Assembly: GCA_026419785.1 (NCBI GenBank)
Contig: JAODTK010004532.1
Location: forward strand, 555,501 to 619,500
DNA length: 64,000 nt
Direction: 5' to 3'
From: Sclerodactyla briareus
Taxonomy: Eukaryota; Echinodermata; Holothuroidea; Dendrochirotida; Sclerodactylidae
Part shown: in pieces, positions 47,765 to 59,200 of the stretch
How positions within the stretch are numbered: the first letter of the stretch is position 1
Layout: the number at the start of each line of letters is the position of its first letter
Program-made: the position numbers and the translations under genes
The notes under the pieces: model-generated
Seen by the model: the letters and a program-made list of their open reading frames with translations, nothing else
The model's database searches: none
What the model was told of the DNA's origin: nothing

Positions 47765-48243
47765 GGGAGTTTCGATAGTTTGCCACCGTCACAAGGGCTT
47801 TACCAGAGATGAGTCCAAGGACTCCCTAAATTCTAATTGCTACATATGATTCCACATTTTAAATGCACTTAAGAAAACCACCTATTTAGAGGCTATGGCC
47901 CACCATCTTTGTTAATCCCGCTGACCACTTTCTTCACTCTCGCTTGAATCAGTAGCAATGTATACCAATTATCTTATTCAAGATAAGCAGATACATTGTA
48001 GGATGTATTCACTGTCCACCAATGCATAAAACAGAGTACTTCCTGTCATCTCGATTCTGGAAATAAAATACCATTCCTGCTCATGCTTGAATATACCGTA
48101 CAGGAAGATCAGCCTGAAGCCATGTTTTTTACAGTTTAATAATCGTCCAAGATTTCATCACCCGTGTTTCCAAGGCGTAAATTATGTATGGGCATTAAAT
48201 GACAGCTCAGAATCCTGTGGGGTTTGAGCGAAATGCTGAGATT
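47765..48243 (-). repeat. right arm flank of the large inverted repeat
   Basis: Reverse-complement copy of 32345-32845, ending at the satellite junction. The same junction block (ctgctgagatttgg on this strand matches ccaaatcctcagca on the other) is present. Confidence 0.85.
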
Positions 48244-49600
48244 TGGAACGTGGACTGCCCGTGTGGTTACGCCCTCTGTGGGACTGCACAGTGTGGTTAC
48301 GCCCTCAATGGACTGCCAGTGGGTTTACGCCCTCTGTGGGATGCCCAGTGTGGTTACTGCCCTCTTTGGGACTGCCCAGTGTGGTTCCGCTCTCGTAGGG
48401 GACTGCCCAGTGTGGTTACGCCCTGTGTGGGGGATGCCCAGTGTGGTTATGCCCTCTGTGGGACTGGCCCATGTGGTTCTGCCCTCTGTGGGACTGTCCC
48501 AATGTGGTTACAACACCCTCTGTGGGACTTCCCACTGTTTGTTCTTCCCTCCTGTGGGACCTCCGGTGTGGTTACTCTCTCTGTGGGACTCTGCCCAATG
48601 TGTTATGCCCTCTGTGAGGACTGCCCGATTTGGTTACGCACCTCTGTGGGACTGCCCAGTGTGGTTAGCCCTCCTGGTAACTGCCCATGTTGGTACGGTA
48701 CGCCCTCTGTGGGAACTGCCCATGTGGTTTCTGCCCTCTGTGGACCTGCCCAATGTGGGTTAACGCCCTCTGTGGGACTGCCAAGTGGTTCCGCCCTCCT
48801 GTGGGGACTCCCCAGTGTGGTTACGCCCTGTGTGGGACTGCCCGTGTGGGTTGCCTACATGTGGGACTGCCCAATGTGGTTAGGCCTCTTTGGGGCTGCC
48901 CAATGTGTTACGCTCCTCTGTGGGACTGCCCAGTGAGGTTACGCCCTCGTGTTGGAACTGCCCAGTGTGGTTACGCCTCTGTGGGACTGCCCGGTGGGTT
49001 CGCGTCTCTGTGGCCTGCCCGTGTTGGTTACGCCCTCTGTGGGACGGCCCAGTGTGGTTACGCCCTTTGTGGGACTGCCAATGTGGTTCTGCCCTCTGTG
49101 AGACTGCCCAGGTGGGTTACTCCCTCCTGTGGGACTTGCCCAGTGTGGATTGGGCCCCCCCCCCCACTGTGTGACTGCCCATGTGGTCACGCCCCCTGTG
49201 GTGCTGCCAATGTGTTACGCTCTCTTTGGGACTGCCCAGTGTGGTTACGACGCCCTCTGTGGGACTGCGCAGTGTGGTTACGCCCTCTGTGGGACTGGCC
49301 CAGTGTTGTTACGGGGCCCTCTGTAGGAACTGCCTAGTGTGGTTACTCCCTCTTTGGACTGCCCAGTGTTGGGTCACACCGCCTCCTGTGGGACTGCCGC
49401 AATGTGGTCACAGCCTTCTGTGGAACTGCCCAGTTGGTTCGCTTCTGTGGGACTGCCCGTTGGTTACGGCCTCTGTGGGACTGCCCAATGTGGTTTATCG
49501 CCCTCTGTGGACGCCCAATGTGTTTCGCCCTTCTGTGGGGCTGCCATGTGGTTACGCCCGTGTGGGACTGCCAGTGTGGTTCGCCCTCTATGGGACTCCA
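48243..49600 (-). repeat. 30-bp satellite array, inverted copy
   Basis: About 45 B-type units in the opposite orientation to 22738-32345 ('gggactgcccagtgtggtta' on the plus strand). No A-type block is seen. Its length matches the last B-run of the large array (30995-32345), suggesting that the inverted duplication ended at or within the ninth A block. Some local C-run expansion (49155). Confidence 0.95.
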
Positions 49601-51025
49601 GAGGGCAGTATACATTGCCCAAAGCCGATGGCCCCTGCCTTCAAGCCTTCCAGGCTCCAGTCACCTCTTTGCAATTACTGGCTGCAAACCCATTGCAATG
49701 TGCAGCCTCCACCACTGTAAATCCAACCGCTGGGCTATTGTACACACAGCCATATATATGGTTATGAGGAGGGAATAATAGCTTGAAACATAACACAGAA
49801 ACCACCATGCTAAATTGAAGCTCACCTGGCAGATACTACTTCTCATGTAACTAGCTGGTTTGTCCTGATATTATCAGTATGATCCTCAAGTACCATACAC
49901 AAAAAAGACTACTGGGTAAGTAGCCATCTGTGTAACACAATTTTCAACCCATAAAAAAAATTTTTCCCCCCCCAATTTCTCTGCCCAGTAGCTTCTTCTG
50001 TATCTTACTTGCTGATTACAGTTTCTCAACAACATTCAGGAATCCATTCAAGCCTCATCTGGAATCCTGGTTATTTTGGATCTTGATAACTCGCCTACCT
50101 CCTTTCTCAAAGTGTCAACTGATATCAAGGCATGGGTGTAACCTGTTCCCAGGACCACCATGTTAATGTTTCCATCCAACAGTCCATCATTGAATCCCAG
50201 GATCCGACCACTTTCTCAGACTGGGGAGTCCAAAAGATTCATGCTCAATGTGACTGTTTACAGCCGACTTACTGCCGATACTTTGTGAAACCATTCTCAG
50301 ACAGATACTTACATTTCCACTGCACATGTGCAATTTTCGCAGAACCAGGAAGCATCCACAGAAATAATGGGCAATTTTTCGTATGGCTTCAGCTATAGCT
50401 GATTGATCACGTAATGGAAACAAAAGTTAGGTGTAGGTGATCTCAAATTTAGGCACATCACCTAATTATTGATTAATTTGCCCTATTCCATAGATTTTAA
50501 TCGTTTACACTCTTATCAAATTACGCCATGACCATCCCGAGCTATAATGATTTTGGTTTTGCCTTTGGCATATAATCCAGATGGCAGGTTCATGAACTGA
50601 CTAGAATTTCAGCATAAAATATGGCAATTCCGTGGGACCAGTTAACAAATTTTTACGAAGGGTTTTGGGCATTTCCATGTGGGAATTGCTCTCAGAGTTG
50701 TTAACACACATCTTTACACTCGACTGTTATAGTTAGCTATCAAGTGCTTCATTCTAATGGTAGAACCCCCGATTTGCACAAGCGGACGAGAACTTGGGAC
50801 AGATAACCACGCCTTGTTCTCTCACAATTGGTTATTCTTCGATGATGTTACCAAACTAAGTAGCAATGTTTTATTGACTTCTATTAGAACAGCTGTGGCC
50901 TCATGAAGGTCAAGGTCAAAATGTTTGTTGCGGGGGCACATAGGAAGTTGCTTTGAAACTGCCTTCTTGACTCATGAGCCCAAACATATGACAAATAATT
51001 TTAATTTTGTCTTGGTTCATTTGTG
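49601..51025. other. no gene recognised
   Basis: Non-satellite sequence after the array. Frames on both strands at 50132-50423 overlap antiparallel with no domain. AT-rich beyond that. Confidence 0.4.
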
Positions 51026-51029
51026 AAGT

Positions 51030-51195
51030 TTGAGCTGCAGCACCCTTGGTGCTCTTGGTTGTAGTAGGCATCATCTGTTGTCTGACTGTGGTGTTTTGCA
51101 GGCATCTGTCTGTCTGTGGTGGTTTTTGCGCAAGCATTCGTTGTCCTTCTGTGGTGATTTGCAGGCATCCATCTATTGTCATGTGTGTTTACCAG
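51030..51195 (+). repeat. palindrome plus short CTGT minisatellite
   Basis: The palindrome-like gcagcacccttggtgctc (51042-51059) is followed by four to five units of the same minisatellite as 42736-44290 ('tggtgttttgcaggcatc', 'gtgatttgcaggcatcc'). The pairing suggests the minisatellite travels as the body of a mobile element. Confidence 0.7.
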
Positions 51196-51830
51196 CTTTT
51201 GCGGTAGTTGGAAAATCCGTGCTAATATTACTATTGAAGCCATACTCTACTAAACCTTCAATTTGTACATTTCACCCTATCATTGAGCCCAGGGAGTCCT
51301 CTGCCAAAGCAATCGAGCCCAGGTGAGCTTCTGAATAGGAGTTTCTTCTCTGTCCAGGGAACTTTACTTCCAGTACTACACAGTGTTCTGGAATCGGGAA
51401 AAAGTTTGTGGTAAAATTGTCGACCAGAATGATTTGAAGTGAGTAATTGTCAAGTAATTAAGGCAAATTTTGGTTCATTTCCCAGAATTTAGTATTTTGG
51501 TATGTAGATTTGTCAACAATCAATCATGATATTGGAAATGGTCACCGAATAGTGCCATTTTTCTAGGTTTTCTGTACTTTTAGTTTCTCTGTTATTATTT
51601 TTTTTGCTCTCTTTTACGTTTTGACCTCTAAGATCGGTTGGTTGAAACTTGGATAATGCAAATGGAACTGATCTCGAAAAAAAACAAAAACAAACCCTGA
51701 AATCCGATAAAAGGCAAGACTAGCGATTCATGAACCCCACTAGTCCTTAACTTCCATCTTCTTCCGCCATATTCCACCCTCTCGCAAGAATTCTACCTAG
51801 TAGTTCTGCGGTCATCGGCAGATGTGTCAT
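51196..51830. other. no feature recognised
   Basis: AT-rich, no repeat family or exon recognised. Confidence 0.4.
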
Positions 51831-51833
51831 GGG

Positions 51834-52082
51834 TTACTGCTTGAAGCCGTGTTCATCACGCTGACCAGAATGGTATGTTCTGTTGCCTCTTGCTTGTGAC
51901 TCCTGCTCTGGCCATGAGTTGTTATCCAGGGAAAAATCAACAACGTAATGATGACAATCTGATGTCAGATTGAATAGTACCTGTACCTGCTGCATGAAGG
52001 TGCTTACACACCGCCAGCGAAGCGTATCATCGCACAGGCGATTGGACACTTCTAGTGCTTTCTCACTGGGCGCGTTGTACAT
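51834..52082 (-). CDS. candidate coding segment, minus strand, unidentified
   Basis: An 82-codon frame from ATG at 52082 to TAA, unusual for this region in balanced composition and absence of repeats. It contains L-C-D-D-T-L-R-W-R-C-V-S-T-F-M-Q-Q-V and N-N-S-W-P-E-Q-E-S. No signal peptide or membrane segment. Possibly a last exon or a gene remnant. No family recognised. Confidence 0.35.
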   Translation of the reverse strand: MYNAPSEKALEVSNRLCDDTLRWRCVSTFMQQVQVLFNLTSDCHHYVVDFSLDNNSWPEQESQARGNRTYHSGQRDEHGFKQ

Positions 52083-52261
52083 CCCAGTGGGTGGGACGGT
52101 TTATTTAACGTTCACATTTGTACATGGGCTGGTTTTGTTAGTGAACTAGCCATCATTTTGTACGGAGTGATAAACGAGTATGTCATACTGCAATGCTTCC
52201 AGAATCTTTCGCTCAACATCTTCATTGTGAGGTATGGTGAATACTTCTCCACAAGCCCCCC

Positions 52262-53530
52262 TTTTTGTCTCGCCTGAACTTTGTTCAAGGAGATGACATC
52301 GTGGTCCACTTTGTTGTGTGTGTGTCCCGGCTTTCTGTCTGTCCTGTCCGAATGTGCGGTTCGATATCCCTCCTGAACTTTGTTCAAGGCCATCATGCTG
52401 GGACCTTTTTGTGGACGTGCGCCGTGAAGAGATGTGTCATCCCTTTTTCGGCCCGAAAGATCATACTCATTTGCATAAATTTGCATATTTAATGAAAATT
52501 GGCCTGGTAGGCGTTGTTTGTACAGATCGCTCTTGATCGTAGATGCCCGTCGGACAGTATTAACAACTATGAAGAGTACACGACTTCATTAGCTTCCCTT
52601 CCTGGCCGGATATATGCTAGTAATTGAGCAGTCTAATAGCATATTTCTGTTGGAAATTTATGAAGTTGTTGGATTTCCGACGAAAACTCGGTGGAGATAG
52701 TGTATCTATAGTCCCAATGAATTTACAGGTGGGACTGGAGGTCACTGAAGATCATTTAATGTTACTAATCCGCATTTACCCTAGTCCTTTGCATATTTAT
52801 GCATATTTTAAAGTTGGTTGAATCCTCATGAAACTTGGTGAGATGGTACACCTTTGATCTGATAATTTAACACCAGTGTAAAGTTCACTTAGGTCATTTA
52901 AAATGTGAAAATTTGGCCTGAAAAAAAAAATTATGGCAATTTTTTCGAATTTTGTTAAATGTGTCCAGTAACAATGGAATGAATCAGTTAGGGTGCTCGT
53001 AGAGATTTGTTCAGGATGGCAATTTTTGGGTTCAGTATCAAACAACAGTAGGTCAAAGGTCAAGATTTTAAGAAAATTTGCTTATTGTTAGGAGTTACAG
53101 GCCAAAGAAATAACACTGTCGATTTTTTTTGGGGGGATATTGATGTTTCTCTGGCTGCTACATAACAAACCAACTCCCTTTTCGATCTGACACCTGCCTT
53201 AAAGTTACAAGGGGCCAAAAGGTGATTTTAATACCTTTTTTGGCGTAGCATAGGGGTGTGTGTACCTGACTAACATAATAATGCTTTTGGGGTTGTTGCA
53301 TCACATTGAGGCAAAGCATTTTTTTTCATAAAAACCGTCATGTCATCAAAGGTCATTGCGAGTCAAACTGCCAATAATAACATTTTCTGCCATCATTTCT
53401 AGTGGAATTGTGTGTTTGTATGGCTGAAATTTTGGACATGCTGCATATTCTCAAGGGGAACAGTTCTCCATAAAAAACGTTACGTCATCAAAGGTCATTC
53501 AAGGTCCCTTATGGGCTGAAACTTTCAATA
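52262..53530 (+). repeat. family C dispersed repeat, copy 2
   Basis: Head 'gtctcgcctgaactttgttc' and 'gacatcgtggtccact', a TG tract, then 'agtcccaatgaatttacag', 'ttgcatatttatgcatattt', 'atgaaacttggtgagatgg' and 'ccaactcccttttcgatc' blocks in the same order as copy 1. Two 'catcaaaggtcatt' repeats near 53345 and 53485. Confidence 0.75.
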
Positions 53531-54489
53531 ATACCAGTTCTGCAACACTCTAGACTGTATGCTGCCTATTTAAGAATGGTATAGGTCTGGTGTACCCACC
53601 CGTACCAGCATGATCTGACATCACTATTATTATATAGCAACTATCATAACAAAATGTCGCCAGAACTATCTCTCTTAGAGTTTTACTCATTTCAACCCCC
53701 AGTAGTATTTCTATTTCACTTAACCAGTAGTCCATCTGTAACAGACAGAGATTTCATCTATGTCCCCTTTTTCCCTTGAGGTCCACTGTTGTTAACTACC
53801 ACTTCATTTGGAATCCCCAAAAGTTTGTTTATTTGCTGTCACCAAAATCCCAATTGCCTGCTCAGTGAATCTGTAAACAATTAATGAGTGCTGGCCCAGA
53901 ATGGATTGGTTGCTGCAAGCCTTAAGCAGCATGGTTAGATTAGGCCTACAATTATTTGGATTTTTTCAGCAAGGGGTTAGTGGTTAGGGCTAGGGATATT
54001 GTGCTTGGTGGTCCATAGAGTCCATGGATCTCAACACTCCTAACTGGACTCACAGACTACGAATGACGTTGCTTTATTGTTGCTGTATTAGTGATGTTGA
54101 GAACCGTAGCAGTTATCAGTTTGTTCTGGCAATAATGTTGAATATCACATCTATCCAAATAAAGTGCAACTATAAAAATCAAACAGCTGCCCATTACCTC
54201 CCCTCCCCCCCCCCCCCCCCCTCCTCTCAAAGCATACATGATGTAGGCCCAGGTACAACAGTAAACAGTAATGTGTGTTAATGCAAGGTTATTTTGGAAC
54301 CTTTTAATACATTACAACTGAGAAAATACTCTGGTGGGAATGGACCGTATGGATTACCTTTACTCTCGCGAACATTCTAAACATAGACTTGCAGTCAGTT
54401 AAGGTCATTCACTTGTCTGTTTTGTCCTAGTTATTCGAAATTTCAAAGTTTGTTCGTTTTTCATGAAACTTCATGGGTAATTGTCCGCA
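53531..54489. other. no gene; C-run at 54207
   Basis: No exon accepted. The 85-codon frame at 54024-54281 runs through a C-run (about 54207-54221) and is not convincing. Confidence 0.4.
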
Positions 54490-54930
54490 TGTAGTCCCCC
54501 TAAAATATCAACACAGTCACTGTGGTTTTCAAATGTGTATCATTTACATCATTCATGCAACATTCAAGTTGGAAAAAGCCAGAGCCATTAGGAAGGGAGG
54601 GAAAATAAACCTATCATGTGGTCCACGATTGGTCCGAGAAATAGCTAGGTCTATGGAAGTAGAGTATTGTGTCTCAATTGCATAATTTATGACATTTTAG
54701 TCACATTTCCACACAACGTATACTCCTTTGGTAGACATGGTCAATAAGCAGATCCGTAGGAATGGGAAATTGGGCACTTATTCAGAGGCCACTCCTTGTC
54801 CTGTTGAATGTCTACTACGCAAAACCTTACAAGCACCAATAAATGACTATCAATTATCCATGGTGACTTATGGAGGAAACTCACTGATTGCGTCAACCAG
54901 GCGAGACCGCTGGGGGCGACGCACTTGTAT
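54490..54930 (+). repeat. family R dispersed repeat, copy 2
   Basis: Homologous to 15330-15755, same orientation. Best-conserved part is 'tttagtcacatttccac' with 'catggtcaataa' and 'accaggcgagac' with 'gggggcgacgcac'. Confidence 0.6.
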
Positions 54931-55257
54931 CAGCTACCAAACCTAAAACAAACCTTCAGTTCTGACTACTGCCCCCATGGTTGTCTCCATATATGTGCAC
55001 GGACCAGTACAGTCGGTCAGCGAACCAAGCAAAAATTATAGGTCAACATTACATACCAGCTGGCGACTAGCAAATCGCTTGTTTGCTTTGGCTCGCCTGC
55101 GGTGTGCAACCTTTGAGCGGTTAACCATTGTTCTCAATTTAGATCTTACAAGATGCTTGGCTTTGCCTTTGCTTTGCTGTGCTGACGGTGTGAAAGCACC
55201 TTCACCATTAATAGATTTATCCATTCTCCCTCAGCTGGTATGCACCTATGAAGGCCT
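54931..55257. other. no gene accepted
   Basis: Frames on both strands (54977-55294 plus, 55036-55224 minus) oppose one another and lack motifs. Confidence 0.35.
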
Positions 55258-55640
55258 TTTTGTCTCGCTGAATGAAATTCAGGAGGGAACTTAGTGGTCA
55301 CTGTGGCGCGTGTGTGTGTACGTGTGTGTGTGATCACACTTTCTCGTTAGCAGGATATCTTTCCGGTACATAGTGCAATTGCGACAAAATTTTCAGGGTA
55401 GCATCAGTTTGGGTGAACACGGTCTGATAGATTTTGGGCACAAAAGTCACTAATTAAAAGTAAGGTAATTAGCCTATTTTTGTAATTTATTGTTTAGGCT
55501 CGTTAGCCAGATTACACAAGAACCGTATGTTCTACATTAGTAGTTTGGACATTAGGACCTGGATGACAGCGTGAAACACGATTAGAGTTTCAGACGAAAA
55601 TATGCTATCCTAAGTGGTCTAACTTGACAAATTTAGGCAA
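55258..55640 (+). repeat. family C dispersed repeat, copy 3 (left flank of DIRS-like element)
   Basis: Head 'tttttgtctcgctgaatg', 'acttagtggtcactgtgg', a TG tract, then units. It continues without a break into the inverted arm, so the retrotransposon boundary cannot be placed to the base. Confidence 0.65.
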
Positions 55641-55976
55641 ATTTCTCAAGTTTGTTGGTTTTCACGAAACTTGTTGGATTGTCTACCATGGTTCCAGAGA
55701 ATTTAAAGTGTCGGGTCACGGAGGTTATTCAATGTGTCTAATTTGCAAATTCATGCATTTTTGAAGTTTGTGGATCCCCCAAACTTATTAGTGTGGTCCA
55801 CCTTCGATCCTGATCATTTTAAAGGTACGCTGGGGTCTGTAAATGCTCAATTGATTGCGCAAATGATATTACCTTTCACCATCTCCGTTTGCAGTACACC
55901 CACCTCCTAGCCGCAGGGATCTGGCATATTCTTGTAGCTTGGTGCCGGAAACCCCGTCATTCCGTTCCTAGCCAGC
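55640..55976 (+). repeat. left inverted arm of the DIRS-like element
   Basis: Matches the reverse complement of 62160-62500 along its whole length: 'accatggttccagagaa', 'attcaatgtgtctaatttgc', 'ttcgatcctgatcattttaa', 'attgcgcaaatgata', 'gtttgcagtacacccacct' and 'agcttggtgccgg'. Confidence 0.85.
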
Positions 55977-56339
55977 CTTCACGTAAACATCGCAGAAACG
56001 GATCGAAGGAGCTGACTAAGTTTTTTTACGTTTTTGGGGGGGTTACTTTGTGTTGGGACTTTTTGGCTCTCATATTAGTGTTTAGAAAAGTTTTTTGACG
56101 ATTGTGGGACTTTTTGAATCGATAGTGACTCGTAGAGTGTCAAAATAGTCTGACTTTTGATTTGGTCTTTTAGAGCTCGTACGTTACTCTAGCCTATCCA
56201 ATTAAGCCTCACAGTTCGGCATGGGATACCATTACTTGCGCTTTCTTGGGTTAGAACCTTTGTTGATCGACCAACGGAGGATTAGAGATCCTTCCAACCG
56301 TCACACTCGGGACCTGCCGGAGACGAGGTCAGGAGACGC

Positions 56340-56575
56340 AAACAGCGGATTCACCCAAGCTAAGCCCTCTTTCCCGGGGGATTAACTCCGCGTGGTTCCC
56401 TCATTCCAACGGGGGATTACCCAAGCGAAACCCTCTTTCCCAACGGGGGATTAACTCACGTGGTTCCCTCATTTCCAACGGGGGATTAACCCCAGAGAAA
56501 CCCTCTTTTCCAACGGGGGATTAACTCCATGGTTTCCCCTCCTTTCCAACGGGGGATTATCTCAACGTTCAGGTG
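56340..56575 (+). repeat. leader minisatellite, unit about 32 bp (64-bp dimer)
   Basis: Seven copies of 'ccaacgggggatta' (or variant) alternate with 'aaaccctctttcc' and 'tggttccctcatt' segments, giving a two-unit higher-order period of about 64 bp. Confidence 0.85.
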
Positions 56576-56579
56576 GAAC

Positions 56580-59200
56580 TATGGATACAGCTCCGAGATG
56601 CCGTGCGCGCGGTTGTGGACAATGCCGGAAGTTTCGCCTTTCACCGCCTGGGATTACCACTATCTTGCCCTCGATGCCGTCGTGTAAACCGATCCGGGAG
56701 ATGTGAGATTTTGCCAGGACGACCAACAAACTTGGGACGAGATTAGCAGTGGTTGAGTGGAAAGCTGAAGGAGAAGGCAGGCCAGGAGGCCACCCAATGG
56801 GATTCAGTAGGCAGAGACGGTGAAGATGCGGGGAACTTCCAAGAGAAATCAGGTTTCCTCGCAACTTCATTTCGGTCGCGCCAGAGGCCCCATAGGGGCG
56901 CTGGGACGTGGTGGCTTCTAACCAGCCAGACCGGCCCGAGACCTATGAAGGGGAAAGCGAAAGCCAGGGGGAGCGGAGCAAAAAGCTTCCCTTGTGAAGG
57001 AAGCCCCAGCTGTTACCGTCGCTCACGCCCCGCTTTCCGTCGGGCGTCGCCGGAAGACGAGGAAAGGGAAGCAGGGAAGAGAGCCTCCAGTCGGCCAGAG
57101 TCAGGGAACCCGCAGGATCCGGGGGAGACCCAGCTATCCCAGATAGCGGTTGTCAGGATCCGGCTATGGAACAAAGTCCGGGCATGGAACAGAGCCGGCC
57201 GTAGGAACCCCCCTCCGTGCAGCGAAACCGGCCGTCAGAGTTCCCGACCCCACCATGGAACCTCCTGACACACCGCCGGGCAGCTCAGCCACTGGAATAA
57301 AAAAGCCTGCTGTCGGAGCTGTGCCGATCAGGGGACAGAGCCGCAAAACAGACCCGTGGAATCAGGGCCGGCTTTCGGGACAAAGCCCGGACCTCGGGTC
57401 AAAGCCGGCCCACAGAACAAGACCGTCCAGCTGAACAGAGCCAACCTTCGGCTAAGCCGACGTCGGGACAAAGCGGCCAGCAGACCAAGCCGGTCAGCGG
57501 AACAAAGCCTGCAGCAGTGCAGCACCGTCCTGCGGTGCAAAACCGAACTTGGTACCGGCCGGCCAACAAACAAAGCCGAACAACGGATCAGAACCGGCCA
57601 GCTGTGCGACAGCTCGACTGTCCACGGCTCAGCCCAAGCACCGACTTGAAGAGAACCGGCCCGTAGAACAAGGCCGGCCATTGGAACAAAGCCGGCCCTT
57701 GGATCCTCACCCCAACCAGCACACAGTTCGATCATCGAGTCAACCATTTGGATTCACTCTCGATCAATCATCCAGAGACTGGGTCCCAACACGATACCCA
57801 CAGGCGCTGACCCAGTTGAGGGAGATCAAGGTTCGGGTGGGACACGTGGTTGCGCGGAAGACCAGGATTAAGAGTGGGCCGAGGAGGACTCACCAGTGTG
57901 GTATGAGGAGGATGATCAGGCCGGTACGAAGGTTACTGGTACGAGGGAGGCCAGGCGGACCAAGAGCATTACACGACGGACCATGGTGCAGCCTCTCGTA
58001 CCGGGGGATTTTCCCACCCACAGGCCCAACTTCAGGTTCCCGAAACAGGAAACCAACAGACTTCCTCAGGAACCCATTGGGTTCCACGACAGCCTTCGGC
58101 CGGTGGAAACCGCCCGTTCCTCTCCAGAGCCTACCCAGGGGGGATGAGCAGACCTACCTCGTGACCCGCCACCATTTCCGTGGACGACAATTGGAGAAAC
58201 AGGAAATTACATCCCAGCCTTTACGAGGACTTCAGGGCCTGGGAGGAACCAGGGACACTGATTCAGCGAACTTTCAGCAAATTACATCAACGACACAGAG
58301 ATCCGTTCTCTCGGAAAGCGCCCTCTACAGGACTTAGGGGAGGGCTTGCCTGACATAGCCACTAAGAGGCTTAGAGCTAGTGGCCCGTCGGGCCAGTTCT
58401 TTGAGGACATTCAAGCTATGATTGCGGATCAAATTCACGCAGCCCTACAGGGGGATAATTCCGCAGCATAGCCGACCAGAACCGCCTCCGCAGCCACTAG
58501 AACCGGAGACTTCCTCGGGCGTGGTTCTCACCATGCAGCAGGCTAGCTCCGTGGTCCTGCAGGGGAGACCCAGCATCAGGTACTGTTGACGAGATGCGCG
58601 GCTGAGAGTACCCACCTTACCCAAGAGGCCATTCGAACTGGCGGTCAGGGTGGTCCGAAAGGTCCTCGGCTTCGAGCCACCGAGCCACCAGCTCAACCAC
58701 CGACTCTTCTCGACTTTCGTTGCACTCTACCCCTCAACCTCTGCCACCAACGCTGCCGGTGGATTCGAGTGTATTAGCCTTTCCAGCAGTTGGCGTCTGG
58801 AGGAAGTGGGCACAAGTGCAAGCCTATCGCTTCGAGTGGACGAGAGCCAGTTCAACGAACTCTTCAGAGTACCAGACTTGCAGATACAGCACAGGAGAAG
58901 CTGCAGTCTAAGGGGTCCTGAACAGTTCAGGAAAGTTTAGCAAACCAGTCCTCCGCCGAAGCTCGACTTGGTCCTACAGGAGGTCGACAGAGCGCTATAG
59001 GAAGGGCTCAGATCGCCTCCGCAGCATGCTGTTCTCAGAGATAACCAACAAGGCCTTCGACGTGCAGTCGAGCGAGGCATCCCAAGGAGGGATACGGAGT
59101 CGATGTAACGATGTTAGCGCCTACACCCGACTGATCTTCGACCAGTTCCCACGCATCGCAGTCAAGGCTACAGCCGAAGGAAGAGAAAGGGAGGGGGGAG
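56580..59200 (+). pseudogene. gag-like region of the DIRS-like element
   Basis: Open stretches in shifting frames (56753-57268, 57549-58337, then 58340-58470 and 58586-58940). They are rich in Arg, Pro, Gly and Gln, as expected for a nucleic-acid-binding gag. A short frame after 'atg' at 56581 is Cys-rich (C-R-A-R-G-C-G-Q-C). Later segments read K-R-L-R-A-S-G-P-S-G-Q-F-F-E-D near 58370 and L-P-V-D-S-S-V-L-A-F-P near 58745. Identification rests on position between leader and RT; gag proteins of this group are poorly conserved. Confidence 0.55.
57160..57690 (+). repeat. gag-internal minisatellite, unit about 20 bp
   Basis: Repeated 'aacaaagccggcc' and 'ggaacagagcc'-type units, each containing the palindrome GCCGGC. 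It occupies about the same relative position as the hairpin array of the GC-rich element (1.5 kb from the left end). Confidence 0.7.

Noticed and set aside
30995-49600. Giant DNA transposon of the Maverick/Polinton type with the arms as terminal repeats
   Set aside because: No polymerase, integrase, ATPase or capsid motif in the interior; only a LINE, minisatellites and a gene fragment. Kept only as a possibility in the inverted-repeat finding.
22738-49600. Telomeric or centromeric identity of the satellite
   Set aside because: No TTAGGG-type repeats, and nothing in the sequence ties the 30-bp unit to centromere function.
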